Shown: one piece after another, positions 38,051-48,172 of the stretch
Layout: each line of letters begins with the position of its first letter
How positions within the stretch are numbered: position 1 is the stretch's first letter
From: Loktanella sp. S4079
GTDB lineage: Bacteria; Pseudomonadota; Alphaproteobacteria; Rhodobacterales; Rhodobacteraceae
Direction of reading: 5' to 3'
Assembly (NCBI RefSeq): GCF_000967725.1
Contig: NZ_JXYE01000002.1
Location: 124,001-188,000, forward strand
DNA: 64,000 nt
The notes under the pieces: model-generated
Database searches by the model: none
What the model was told of the DNA's origin: nothing
Seen by the model: only the letters and a program-made list of their open reading frames with translations
Translations under genes and position numbers: made by a program

Positions 38051-38841
38051 GGCAGTTTCCTGTCTGACTTGCGGATGCGCCCGTTTTTGAGGAGCCACCA
38101 AGCGCGCCGAAAGTAGTTGGCAGCCTTTAGCCGATAGTGAGGAAGACGCTGGTGCCATTTGAATTTATTGACCAAGCCAAAATTCGTTCCGGTAATTGAG
38201 CTCACGTCACCATCGTCGACGTGGCTTGAGAAGGGTTCCAAACCCATTTGACGGAAATCATGTTTGAAGAAGCGATTGAGTTCGTGATCAAAAGCACGTG
38301 TTTGGGGCCACAGGTTCGGAAGTAGACGTTCGGCGACCTCTTTGTGAATCAAATAAGTCGCGTTGCCAGTGAACGGGCCGATATAGGCGTTGAGTGTGTA
38401 TTTCCCAAGCTTCCCTTGTGCGATTGGCAGTTTCGCACGGATGCAATTGAACCTCACGGTATCCCAATGGGCGCTGCCAGCGAGCGCTGCATCTAAGCTT
38501 TCGAGGAAGTCGTCATGAAAAACGACATCATCTTCTAGGATCAGGGCGACTTTATGATCCGATTGAATAAATGCATCCCATACAGCGAGATGGCTCGCGT
38601 AGCATCCCATCTTTCCGGGGAGGATCGGGCTGCCCATATTCCGCGCGTAGGCGTCAGCATCGGCGCGTGTGGCAAGTTCTTCAGCATGGTCCTTGCCGTA
38701 GATCGCAGGGAACCGCGTATAGGAAAGCCCCAAAGCGCTAAGCTGTTCTTGCATTTTTGTTAGGCGCTCGGAGTCGCGATCAAGATTGATCAACCAAATG
38801 CCAAGGTCCGCGCGGGTTAATGGCTCAGCCATTGAGGTCAT
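38047..38841 (-). CDS. Glycosyltransferase family 25 protein
   Basis: A glycosyltransferase of the LPS-biosynthesis family 25, 264 residues. It has the nucleotide-sugar fold start WLINLDRDSERLTKMQEQL (about 16-34), the GCYASHLAVWD motif (about 79-89) and the metal-binding LILEDDVVFHDDF (about 99-111). Members add galactose or similar sugars to lipooligosaccharide. Start assigned at 38841; ATG 38832 (MAEPLTR) is equally possible and neither has a strong binding site. The start overlaps the end of neuB by 17 nt. Confidence 0.8.
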   Translation of the reverse strand: MTSMAEPLTRADLGIWLINLDRDSERLTKMQEQLSALGLSYTRFPAIYGKDHAEELATRADADAYARNMGSPILPGKMGCYASHLAVWDAFIQSDHKVALILEDDVVFHDDFLESLDAALAGSAHWDTVRFNCIRAKLPIAQGKLGKYTLNAYIGPFTGNATYLIHKEVAERLLPNLWPQTRAFDHELNRFFKHDFRQMGLEPFSSHVDDGDVSSITGTNFGLVNKFKWHQRLPHYRLKAANYFRRAWWLLKNGRIRKSDRKLP

Positions 38842-39856
38842 TCCAGGTTAGTTGCGTGTTGCGCGTGACGGCGCGTGTCAGCGTTTTCCCGATCACTTTG
38901 TCAAAGTCGTAACCTGCAATCTCCCCAGAACCGGGGCGGCGTGCCCAGATGTCGGCTTCGGTGATGACATGGCCAGCAGGAAGGTCTCGATCAGCTACGA
39001 CACTGGCGCGCGCAAAGCGATAGACGTCTTCTTCGGCGCTGGTACGCTGTTTTGGGTTCATCAGCGCCGTATGAATTTCGCGGGAACGGTCAATGATATG
39101 GCGCAGTTCAGACGGGTCCATCGAATTGATGATATCCGGGCCTTTGCGGTAGCGGGTATCGGTGTAGTGACGCTCTAGAATGCAGGCACCAAGAGCAACG
39201 GACGCGAGCGCCATTTCCGGCCCAATTGAATGGTCTGAGAAACCGACAACCGCGTTCGGGAATGCTGTTTTAAGGTCCGTAACCCCTTGCAGTGATACGA
39301 TTTCAGGCGGCGATGGGTAGAGGTTTGTGCATTCGAGCAGCGCGTAGTCTATACCAGCATCTTCGAGAATTTGGACGGATGCGCGGATGCTGTCGATGCT
39401 TTGCATGCCTGTCGACATGATGACGGGTTTGCCCATACGCGCGATGTGACGGATCAGCGGTAGGTTGTCAGCCTCGCCAGACCCGATTTTGAACGCAGGA
39501 ACATCCAGTTCATTTAGAAAATCTGCGGCGGCACGTGAAAACGGGGTCGATATCCAGATCATGCCGAGGCTCTCGGTATAGTCTTTCAGCGCCTTTTCGT
39601 CCTCAAGCGATAGCGCACAGGCAGCCATGACGTCCCAGATTGAAACGTCTGCGTTGGGAGGAAAGATTTGCTTGGCCTCTTCGGTCATCTCGTCTTCGAT
39701 GATATGAGTCTGATGTTTGATCATTTCACAACCAGACGCAGCGGCAAGGCGCACCATTTCTTTGGCGACCTTAAGGTCACCACCGTGGTTGATACCAATT
39801 TCTGCAATAACCAAAGGCGGGTGTTCTGGTCCGATTTTGCGGCCTGCGATTTCCAT
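38825..39856 (-). CDS. neuB: N-acetylneuraminate synthase-family protein (NeuB)
   Basis: Condenses phosphoenolpyruvate with a 6-carbon amino sugar to form a nine-carbon sialic-acid-type sugar. The 343-residue protein has the NeuB barrel (VIAEIGINHGGDLKVAKEM, 17-35; KIGSGEADNLPLI and STPFSRAA) and a C-terminal SAF/antifreeze-like domain (about 285-343). The ATG at 39856 has AGGAG seven bases upstream, so the longer start at 39874 is rejected. The sugar made could be sialic, legionaminic or pseudaminic acid; sequence reading cannot decide. A NeuC epimerase gene was not found here. Confidence 0.9.
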   Translation of the reverse strand: MEIAGRKIGPEHPPLVIAEIGINHGGDLKVAKEMVRLAAASGCEMIKHQTHIIEDEMTEEAKQIFPPNADVSIWDVMAACALSLEDEKALKDYTESLGMIWISTPFSRAAADFLNELDVPAFKIGSGEADNLPLIRHIARMGKPVIMSTGMQSIDSIRASVQILEDAGIDYALLECTNLYPSPPEIVSLQGVTDLKTAFPNAVVGFSDHSIGPEMALASVALGACILERHYTDTRYRKGPDIINSMDPSELRHIIDRSREIHTALMNPKQRTSAEEDVYRFARASVVADRDLPAGHVITEADIWARRPGSGEIAGYDFDKVIGKTLTRAVTRNTQLTWNDLNG

Positions 39857-39986
39857 TTGCGTGCTCCTGCGCATAGTCTTGGCATGGTTTTAGGGGCTTT
39901 GACGTGGCGGAGCAATTGTAGTCTTTGCATTGCAATGGGCGGTCACATAGTCCAAGTGAGGTGCGATTAGAAATGTTGAGCCTGTA

Positions 39987-40694
39987 ATGATCCGTCGGAT
40001 ATTCCAGAAACTTGCCCAGAAAGAGAAAGACCTGCGTCAGTCTTTTGGGCACAATATCGTCGACCCGCAGGAGCGTAAACGCTCTGAATGGCATATGAAT
40101 TGGCTTGACCATGGGATATTGCGTAAACGATGGCACAATTTTAGCGAGTTTGCTCCGGGTGCATATCGATCGAACCACCCCAACCACGTCCGTTTCAAAG
40201 CATATGCCGAGATGGGAATTAAGTCAGTGCTCAACCTGCGTGGAGTGGCAAAACAACCGCACTATCTATTTGAAGTTGAGAGTTGTGAGGACCTTGGACT
40301 TCACTTAGTCACCGCACATATGGCTGCCCGAAGCGCCCCAAGAGTCGAGCGTTTGCTCCAATTGATTGCAGCCTTTGAAACGATTGAACGGCCATTCTTG
40401 ATGCATTGTAAGTCTGGTGCAGACCGAACTGGTCTTGCTGCGGCAATCTATTTGATGTTGTTCGAGGGGCAGTCCTTGGAAGATGCGCGTAAGCAGCTCA
40501 GCTTTCGGTATCTCCACATTCGCCGAACTAAGACTGGGATCCTTGATCATTTCCTGGATGTCTATGCAGAACGAAATGCACAATCCCCTATCGCGATCGA
40601 TGAGTGGATCAAGACTGAATACGATCCTGACGCGCTGACCAAAAGTTTCGCTGAAAAGCAGGCCAATCTAAAGTTTTGGCAGGGGTGGCGCTAG
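39987..40694 (+). CDS. Tyrosine-phosphatase-family protein
   Basis: A 235-residue protein with the protein-tyrosine-phosphatase signature C-x5-R: His140-Cys141-KSGAD-Arg147-TG, where Cys141 is the nucleophile. The preceding LNLRGVAKQPHY (about 82-93) region resembles bacterial dual-specificity phosphatases of the DSP/Siw14-like group. Its substrate may be a phosphoprotein or an inositol-type phosphate. It is transcribed opposite to the glycan genes on both sides (neuB, neuA), so its link with them is positional only. Confidence 0.8.
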   Translation: MIRRIFQKLAQKEKDLRQSFGHNIVDPQERKRSEWHMNWLDHGILRKRWHNFSEFAPGAYRSNHPNHVRFKAYAEMGIKSVLNLRGVAKQPHYLFEVESCEDLGLHLVTAHMAARSAPRVERLLQLIAAFETIERPFLMHCKSGADRTGLAAAIYLMLFEGQSLEDARKQLSFRYLHIRRTKTGILDHFLDVYAERNAQSPIAIDEWIKTEYDPDALTKSFAEKQANLKFWQGWR

Positions 40695-40724
40695 GGGCAG
40701 CGAAAGAATTTAGCTAAATTCTTT

Positions 40725-41441
40725 CTATTTTGCTGGCGCACGCAATCCTTCGGCGATTTGTTTTCCCATGAGGTATTCGATCACGTCCCAGTCAAACGGG
40801 CTATCGACATCAAGGCTGCGTTCATTGGGTACGATGAGCGGGATCACGTGGCCTTCGAATAGGCGGGTCGCAACACGCAGGTACGAAGGTTTGACCACAT
40901 AAACCAATCCGACGTGATCGTAGACCATTGGAGCCTGTTGGCGGGCAACCACGCCGTGGGGCAGGGGTTTCGATACATGTAGCCCACCGGTTTCGTCCGT
41001 TTCCAGCATGTTGAAATAGGGGTTCTTGCGGCTTTCGCAGCAGGACATGACCATATCGGGCTGTTCTTTGAAAAACAGATCCAGCCCAGCATCGACATCT
41101 TCGGGCAGGCGCAGGGGCGATGTGCAATCCAGATCGAGGAATGCATCCGCCGGGCCGGTTTTCTTTTCGACCTCAAGCAGTGCGTGCTGCCAGACGTCCC
41201 ATTTGGCGGCTGTATCGGTGGCGAGATGCGCAGGGCGCAACCCGATATCCAAAGTGCCGCGTTTGAGGCCATGTTCATACATCTTTGGGCAATCGGTCGA
41301 CACCACCACGTGATCCACGCGGTCATTTTCGAACAGTTGATCTAGCGCCCAATCAATGAGGGGCTTGCCGTGCAAGTCACGAAAATTCTTGCCTGGGACA
41401 CCTTTGCTGCCTGCGCGCGCGCCAATATGCCCGATGATCAT
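40725..41441 (-). CDS. neuA: Acylneuraminate cytidylyltransferase-family protein (NeuA)
   Basis: Activates a sialic-acid-type sugar to its CMP derivative. The 238 residues have the family's P-loop-like start IGHIGARAGSKGVPGKNFRDL (2-22) and the substrate region ACD... type LDLDCTSPLRLPEDVDA (about 102-118, with the metal Asp). No C-terminal phosphatase extension is present. It shares the minus strand with neuB but is separated from it by the opposite-strand phosphatase gene, and it lies 12 bp downstream of metG. Confidence 0.88.
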   Translation of the reverse strand: MIIGHIGARAGSKGVPGKNFRDLHGKPLIDWALDQLFENDRVDHVVVSTDCPKMYEHGLKRGTLDIGLRPAHLATDTAAKWDVWQHALLEVEKKTGPADAFLDLDCTSPLRLPEDVDAGLDLFFKEQPDMVMSCCESRKNPYFNMLETDETGGLHVSKPLPHGVVARQQAPMVYDHVGLVYVVKPSYLRVATRLFEGHVIPLIVPNERSLDVDSPFDWDVIEYLMGKQIAEGLRAPAK

Positions 41442-41453
41442 GGCCTTGCTCCC

Positions 41454-43166
<1,713 letters not shown>

Positions 43167-43297
43167 CGTGGTTTTCCTATCAATTTGCGCCTATCTAACG
43201 GGGACTGGCACCAGATGCCAGATGTAGCAGCCATCTACTGGTATTGCACGTGTCTCATCGCTATGATTCGCGCACAACAACAAGATTGGGGCTTAAC

Positions 43298-43762
43298 GTG
43301 AAGCAGTTTATTTTTGCAGCGGTTTGCGCTGTATCCGGAACAGGTGTTCTTGCGCAGGATTTTTATGCAGGTGGCACGCTCGATTATGCTCATCCGCATT
43401 CAGGTGACGCACAGACAGTCGGATCTCTCGTGGGCGGTATCGGCTGGAGCCAAGGGCGCTATGGGTATGGTGCCGAGGTCGAGCTAGGCGGGCATATAGG
43501 GGGCGATGCTGATTATGGTACGCAGCGCTTGCGTGGCTGGGGTACTTACGATTTGGGCCGTGTCGCGGGGCGGATTGCTGGCGGGATCACTGAATATGAT
43601 CTGAACGCTGGCACGGCGAGCGGATACAATCTGGGCGTAGGTGTGGAAACCGCGTTTTCAGATCGTGTGACGCTGCGGGCAGAGTTTATCCGCGACTTTA
43701 TGGAGGACAACTCTACCGCGGCTGTGACGACGACACGGATCGGCGCATTTTACAATTTTTGA
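43298..43762 (+). CDS. Small outer-membrane beta-barrel protein
   Basis: A 154-residue secreted protein, starting at GTG 43298: signal peptide VKQFIFAAVCAVSGTGVLAQ, then a series of alternating short beta strands with Gly/Tyr/Phe ending on an aromatic residue (terminal AFYNF), the hallmark of outer-membrane barrels. It probably forms an eight-stranded barrel like OmpA/OmpX-type or porin-family small proteins. A preceding in-frame ATG at 43244 has no signal and no binding site. The gene is isolated. Confidence 0.7.
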   Translation: MKQFIFAAVCAVSGTGVLAQDFYAGGTLDYAHPHSGDAQTVGSLVGGIGWSQGRYGYGAEVELGGHIGGDADYGTQRLRGWGTYDLGRVAGRIAGGITEYDLNAGTASGYNLGVGVETAFSDRVTLRAEFIRDFMEDNSTAAVTTTRIGAFYNF

Positions 43763-43770
43763 TGGTGTGT

Positions 43771-43800
43771 GGCGGAGCCCCTCCAAATAGGGGCTCTGCC
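43771..43800. terminator. Hairpin between the barrel gene and the SDR gene
   Basis: GGCGGAGCCCCT (43771-43782) pairs with AGGGGCTCTGCC (43789-43800) around a 6-nt loop with one mismatch. It lies between two convergent stop codons and may end transcription from both sides, although no U-tract follows. Confidence 0.55.
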
Positions 43801-43807
43801 TGCAATG

Positions 43808-44554
43808 CTATTGGGCCGTGTAGCCGCCATCGACCAGATGGTAGCTACCTGTGACAAAGCTGGCGTCATCTGAAAGCAAGAATAGCGTGAGCTTTGCCAC
43901 CTCTTCGGGGGTGCCAAGGCGTTTTGTGGCATGCTGGCTGGCCAGATAAGCGGCTGTGGCCTCATCAAGGTTGTCATCCAAGAGCGGCGTTTTGATAAAG
44001 CCGGGTCCGACCGCGTTAACGCGGATGCCTTTGTCACCATACTCCAAAGCGGCGGATTTTGTCAGCCCAACAACCCCGTGTTTGGCAGCGACATAAGCAC
44101 CCGAATTTGCGATCCCAACTGATCCCAAGACAGAGGCGATGTTCACGATGGACCCGCCGCCCGTTTCAAGCATTTTAGGGATACCATAGCGCACGCCATA
44201 AAAGACCCCGGACAGGTTGACGTCGATCACTTTTTGCCAGCTGTCGATCGGATAAGCACCCAGCGGTTCGGCAGCGCCACCGATCCCGGCATTATTGACC
44301 AGCATATCCAGCGATCCGCCAAAGTCAGCCGCAGTATCGACCATCTCTGCTACGTTTTGGGCGTTTGAAGTATCGACTTTGAATGCCTTAACATTGTCGC
44401 CCAGTTCTGTGGCGAGAGCGTCGGCGTGTTCAAGGTTTAGGTCTGCAATCAGAACCTTTGCGCCTGCCTGTACCAAACCTTCGACGATTGCCTTGCCGAT
44501 ACCAGAGCCGCCACCCGTGACAATTGCTGTTTTCCCGTTGAAATCATGTGGCAT
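43808..44554 (-). CDS. SDR family oxidoreductase
   Basis: A classical short-chain dehydrogenase/reductase, 248 residues. The NAD(P) motif TGGGSGIGKA (about 13-22), the NNAG motif in LVNNAGIGG (about 85-93) and the catalytic Tyr-x3-Lys in AYVAAKHG are present, with the usual Ser before it. The substrate cannot be deduced; 3-oxoacyl or polyol dehydrogenases are the nearest types. No operon partner; convergent with the barrel gene. Confidence 0.88.
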   Translation of the reverse strand: MPHDFNGKTAIVTGGGSGIGKAIVEGLVQAGAKVLIADLNLEHADALATELGDNVKAFKVDTSNAQNVAEMVDTAADFGGSLDMLVNNAGIGGAAEPLGAYPIDSWQKVIDVNLSGVFYGVRYGIPKMLETGGGSIVNIASVLGSVGIANSGAYVAAKHGVVGLTKSAALEYGDKGIRVNAVGPGFIKTPLLDDNLDEATAAYLASQHATKRLGTPEEVAKLTLFLLSDDASFVTGSYHLVDGGYTAQ

Positions 44555-44729
44555 TTTGACTCTCCTTTAACTGATATCAATTCATGACTTACGTGGGGAT
44601 TATCTTGGCGATTATGCAGGCCGTGGGCGCGCAGACCCTGTGCAGAGGTGAACAGCGTCGGGGCTGGGGTTGCGCAAACGAATTGTGTGATTAGGTTTGC
44701 GCTAACGCACTGCAAACAGGAATGACTTT

Positions 44730-45773
44730 ATGAAAACCCTTCCACTTGGCCGCACTGACATTCACGTGACAGAATGGTGCCTGGGTACAATGACCTATGG
44801 CAATCAAACACCCGAAGACGACGCACACCGTCAAATTGATATGGCCCTGGAGGCCGGGATCAATTTTCTGGACACGGCAGAGGCCTATCCGGTGAACCCG
44901 ATCAAGGCCGAAACAGTGGGGCATTCAGAGGAGATCGTGGGGAACTGGCTTGCCAAGACAGGCCGCCGTGATGAGGTGATCATCGCAACCAAAGTATCGG
45001 GTAACAATCCGGGATGGGTGCGCGACGGCAAAGGCTTTGACGGTGACAACATTCGTGAAACGGCCGAGGCGTCTTTGAAGCGGCTAAAGACCGATGTGAT
45101 TGATCTGTACCAACTGCACTGGCCGGATCGCGGATCCTACATGTTCCGTCAGAACTGGAGTTTTGATCCATCTGGGCAGAGCCGCCAGAAAACCCTGGAT
45201 CACATGATGGGCGTTCTGACAACGCTGGGCGATTTGGTCAAAGAAGGCAAAATCCGCGCGATTGGAACCTCGAACGAAAGTGCGTGGGGGATGACCAAGT
45301 GGGTTGATCTGGCCGAAGACGCAGGTCTGCCACGGATGGCATCGGTGCAGAATGAATATTCGCTCCTTTGTCGTTTGTACGACACCGATATGGCCGAGAT
45401 GTCAGTGAACGAAGATGTGACGCTCTTGTCCTTTTCGCCACTGGCCTGCGGGTTGCTGACGGGCAAATATCAAAACGGCGCAGTGCCAGAGGGGAGCCGT
45501 ATGGCGATCAACGGTGATCTGGGTGGTCGCAAATCTGAGCGCGTCTTTGATGCAACCCAAGCCTATCTGGATTTGGCTGCGAAACATGGGTTGGATCCGG
45601 TTCATATGTCCATGGCATGGCAGCGCACGCGCCCATTCCCCGTGTCCGCTATTTTCGGTGCGACCACAGCGACCCAGTTGGAGCAAATTCTGGCAGGCAA
45701 AGAAGTTGTGTTGAGCGAAGAAATCAACGCCGAGATTGATGCGCTGCAAAAAGCATATCCAATGCCTTTCTAA
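44730..45773 (+). CDS. Aldo/keto reductase (Tas-like)
   Basis: An NADPH-dependent reductase with a TIM barrel, 347 residues. It has the catalytic DTAEAY (Tyr near 54), the strand with KVSGN, and QLHWPDRGS (about 129-137), and the C-terminal cofactor clamp with PVSAIFGATTATQLEQ. The length suits the Tas/YghZ group. Start ATG 44730 has AGGA spaced 8 bases upstream (AGGAATGACTTTATG). A palindromic hairpin follows the stop. Confidence 0.9.
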   Translation: MKTLPLGRTDIHVTEWCLGTMTYGNQTPEDDAHRQIDMALEAGINFLDTAEAYPVNPIKAETVGHSEEIVGNWLAKTGRRDEVIIATKVSGNNPGWVRDGKGFDGDNIRETAEASLKRLKTDVIDLYQLHWPDRGSYMFRQNWSFDPSGQSRQKTLDHMMGVLTTLGDLVKEGKIRAIGTSNESAWGMTKWVDLAEDAGLPRMASVQNEYSLLCRLYDTDMAEMSVNEDVTLLSFSPLACGLLTGKYQNGAVPEGSRMAINGDLGGRKSERVFDATQAYLDLAAKHGLDPVHMSMAWQRTRPFPVSAIFGATTATQLEQILAGKEVVLSEEINAEIDALQKAYPMPF

Positions 45774-45799
45774 GTAGGGTGGATCAAGATCCACCCTAC
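45774..45799. terminator. Perfect inverted repeat after the aldo/keto reductase gene
   Basis: GTAGGGTGGATC (45774-45785) and GATCCACCCTAC (45788-45799) form a perfect 12-bp palindrome with a 2-bp centre. It touches the reductase stop codon and lies just before the convergent acetyltransferase end. It suits a bidirectional terminator or a dispersed repeat; I did not see a second copy in the window. Confidence 0.6.
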
Positions 45800-45807
45800 G
45801 GGGTGGG

Positions 45808-46257
45808 TCATTCGTTTAGCATCATGCGAAACGTTGGCCCGAAGGGGCCGGTGTTTTCTTGCCAGCCCATTGCGCGATAGGCAGCCGCTGCTGCGAGATT
45901 ATCCGGAGCCGCACCAATGCATAGGCGCGAAGCCCCCTGCGACATCGCCCATGCACGCGACGCATTGACCAGTTTTTTGCCAATCCCCTGACCGCGCAGC
46001 GGTTCGCGGATGAACAAGTGAAAGACCCAAACGGTGTCTCCTGGTTCTGTTGGCTGCCAGCGTGTTTGCAAAGCTGCGTAGCCGACTGGCGCGTCATCTT
46101 TCCACGCGATCAACCCGTGCATCGGGCCATTTATAAATTGTGCTTGGGTGTCGGCCAGTCCGCGATGGCAGGTGTCTTTGTGAAAGGTGCAGAGCTCGCG
46201 GATCATGCCGAGCAGGGCCGGGATGTCTTTGGGGGTAACGTCTTGGATGGTAATCAT
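45808..46257 (-). CDS. GNAT family N-acetyltransferase
   Basis: A 149-residue acetyltransferase with the GNAT acetyl-CoA loop REPLRGQGIGKKLVNAS (about 84-100; R/Q-x-x-G-x-G/A) and the N-terminal ITIQDVTPKDIPALLGMI. The acceptor substrate is unknown. The small region upstream to the BKACE gene (46258-46497) carries an inverted repeat and a possible promoter; nothing else. Confidence 0.85.
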   Translation of the reverse strand: MITIQDVTPKDIPALLGMIRELCTFHKDTCHRGLADTQAQFINGPMHGLIAWKDDAPVGYAALQTRWQPTEPGDTVWVFHLFIREPLRGQGIGKKLVNASRAWAMSQGASRLCIGAAPDNLAAAAAYRAMGWQENTGPFGPTFRMMLNE

Positions 46258-46379
46258 TTTCGTCCTTACTGCCCGCAGTATGGACGATGATATTCAGCGC
46301 CCATCTGGGGCGCTGCTGAGGTTAATTTGAAATCACAAATTCACCTGCCGCCCAAAGGTTTGGACAGTAAAATAGGCTG

Positions 46380-46419
46380 CGGCAAGGTTCATTGGTGTTT
46401 TCATACGGCGACCTTGCCG
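46380..46419. promoter_or_regulatory. Inverted repeat upstream of the carnitine operon
   Basis: CGGCAAGGT (46380-46388) and ACCTTGCCG (46411-46419) are perfect 9-bp inverted arms with a 22-bp spacer, 79 bp before the first gene of the carnitine operon. It may be the operator of a two-site regulator or a hairpin. No regulator gene is adjacent. Confidence 0.4.
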
Positions 46420-46497
46420 TGATTAGTTGTGCAGTGTCAACAATTTGGCTTGCTGAACGGGACGATCTGCGAAACTGTGCCTGAGAAAGGAGCCGCA

Positions 46498-47412
46498 ATG
46501 CCGCTGACTATGAACCGAGAGGTCTTTATCACTTGCGCCGTGACCGGGTCTGGCGCGACCCAAGATCGTAGCCCACATGTGCCGCGTTCGCCTGAACAGA
46601 TCGCTGCAAGCGCGATTGACGCGGCTAAAGCAGGCGCAGCGATCGTCCATTGCCACGTACGCGACCCAGATACGGGCGCGCCTTCGCGTCGGTTGGATTT
46701 GTATCGCGAGGTGACAGATCGCATCCGGGATGCTGAGGTTGATGTCATCTTAAACCTGACGGCAGGGATGGGCGGCGATATCGTGTTTGGCGGCGTTGAG
46801 ACACCATTTCCAACCACGGACGGCACGGACATGGTCGGCGCCTCTGAACGTGTGGCCCATATTGCGCAGTGTCTGCCGGAAATCTGCACGCTTGACTGCG
46901 GAACCATGAATTTCGCCGAGGCAGATTACGTCATGACCAATACCCCCGGCATGTTGGTCGCGATGGGGCAAAAGATGACTGCGCTGGGCGTAAAACCCGA
47001 GATCGAGGCTTTTGATACCGGGCATTTGTGGTACGCAAAACAACTGGTCAAAGATGGGGTGCTTGATAGTCCCGCACTTGTGCAACTGTGTATGGGGGTG
47101 CCTTGGGGTGCGCCTGACGATTTGAATACCTTCATGGCAATGGTGAATAACGTGCCAGATGATTGGACCTTTAGTGCATTTGGGCTTGGCCGCCACCAAA
47201 TGCCCTATGTCGCAGCGAGCGTATTAGCCGGGGGGAATGTGCGTGTCGGGCTCGAGGACAACTTGATGCTGGATCGCGGCGTTTTGGCGACCAATGCCCA
47301 GTTGGTCGAACGCGCCGTCGGTCTTGTTGAAAACCTTGGTGCGCGGGTCATCGGCCCAGAAGAGGTACGCAAAAAACTTGGCCTGACAAAACGGGCTCCG
47401 GTTCGCGCATGA
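46498..47412 (+). CDS. Beta-keto acid cleavage enzyme (BKACE family), probable 3-dehydrocarnitine cleavage enzyme
   Basis: A 304-residue TIM-barrel enzyme of the BKACE (DUF849) family that cleaves a 3-keto acid with acetyl-CoA. The zinc-binding HCHVRD motif (about 49-54), the GSGATQ start and the DCGTMNF region are present. In this operon its partner is a fused carnitine dehydrogenase-thioesterase, so 3-dehydrocarnitine plus acetyl-CoA to betainyl-CoA plus acetoacetate is the most likely reaction. ATG at 46498 has AAGGAG seven bases upstream; a longer frame from 46429 is rejected. Confidence 0.85.
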   Translation: MPLTMNREVFITCAVTGSGATQDRSPHVPRSPEQIAASAIDAAKAGAAIVHCHVRDPDTGAPSRRLDLYREVTDRIRDAEVDVILNLTAGMGGDIVFGGVETPFPTTDGTDMVGASERVAHIAQCLPEICTLDCGTMNFAEADYVMTNTPGMLVAMGQKMTALGVKPEIEAFDTGHLWYAKQLVKDGVLDSPALVQLCMGVPWGAPDDLNTFMAMVNNVPDDWTFSAFGLGRHQMPYVAASVLAGGNVRVGLEDNLMLDRGVLATNAQLVERAVGLVENLGARVIGPEEVRKKLGLTKRAPVRA

Positions 47413-47924
47413 GATACGTTTTCGCCCTTTTGATGTTGGCTGCTTGTACACCTGCGCCGGTTTATCGCGATCCAACTGTCACGATTTCCTCGCAGGCATT
47501 GTTTGATCCAGCACGCTATGCGGGGCTGTGGCACGAAGTTGCGCGGTTTCCCAATGCGTTTGAACGCGACTGCGTGACAGCGACCGCGGAATATGGTTTG
47601 CGTGCCGACGGGCTGCTTTCTGTGCTGAACATCTGTCGCAGCGCAGATGGAACCGAGATCTCGCGCATTAATGGGAACGCAGAAATCACAGGACCGGGGC
47701 GTCTGGTTGTGCGTTTTGACAGCGTGCCGTTTGTGGCGGCTGACTACTGGGTGCTCTGGGTGGATGAAGGGTATCGAACGGCGGTTGTTGGCTCACCAAA
47801 TGGCAAGACGGGCTGGATTTTGAACCGCGATCCTGAAATACCCCCGGATAGGTTGCGCGCAGCGCGTGAAGTTCTTGAATTTAATGGCTATGATTTGAGC
47901 CAGTTGCAGGAGGTATCCCCGTGA
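47409..47924 (+). CDS. Lipocalin-family lipoprotein
   Basis: A 171-residue lipocalin resembling Blc. A signal peptide with lipobox AAC (Cys13 of MRYVFALLMLAAC) means a lipid-anchored, probably outer-membrane protein. The barrel motifs G-x-W (GLWHEVARFPNAFERDC about 40-56) and a terminal helix (LRAAREVLEFNGYDLSQL) match bacterial lipocalins. It overlaps the BKACE stop by 4 nt and the next gene start by 4 nt, so it is embedded in the carnitine operon, without a known reason. Confidence 0.8.
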   Translation: MRYVFALLMLAACTPAPVYRDPTVTISSQALFDPARYAGLWHEVARFPNAFERDCVTATAEYGLRADGLLSVLNICRSADGTEISRINGNAEITGPGRLVVRFDSVPFVAADYWVLWVDEGYRTAVVGSPNGKTGWILNRDPEIPPDRLRAAREVLEFNGYDLSQLQEVSP

Positions 47925-48160
47925 GAAAATTGATTATGGGATGTGTCGTTTTCTTGGCCGCATGTGAAGGCGGCGCAACAATGGGCGGAAGCCCCGGCAT
48001 GCAAGAATATCTGGTGATCGGAAATCGCATGACATTTGAACAGTGTCGCGCGCGCGGTGGGTTGATCATTCGCGATCACGGTAGCCCAATGGTGGCCTGT
48101 GACCCTTCTGTCCGTGGTGAGCCAGTTCCAGCGGATGAATTTAATCACCCTACAGAATAA
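47921..48160 (+). CDS. Small lipoprotein of unknown function
   Basis: A 79-residue protein with a lipoprotein signal (MRKLIMGCVVFLAAC, Cys15 in LAAC) followed by a hydrophilic region with Cys42 and Cys60 that could form a disulfide. I do not recognise a family. It overlaps the lipocalin gene by 4 nt and lies 12 bp before the carnitine dehydrogenase gene. Confidence 0.75.
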   Translation: MRKLIMGCVVFLAACEGGATMGGSPGMQEYLVIGNRMTFEQCRARGGLIIRDHGSPMVACDPSVRGEPVPADEFNHPTE

Positions 48161-48172
48161 GGTTTTCGGTTC

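Noticed and set aside
46333..46404. 23-residue minus-strand frame between the acetyltransferase and BKACE genes
   Set aside because: An AAGG site is present, but the peptide shows no signal or motif, and its start falls within the inverted repeat, which better explains the sequence.
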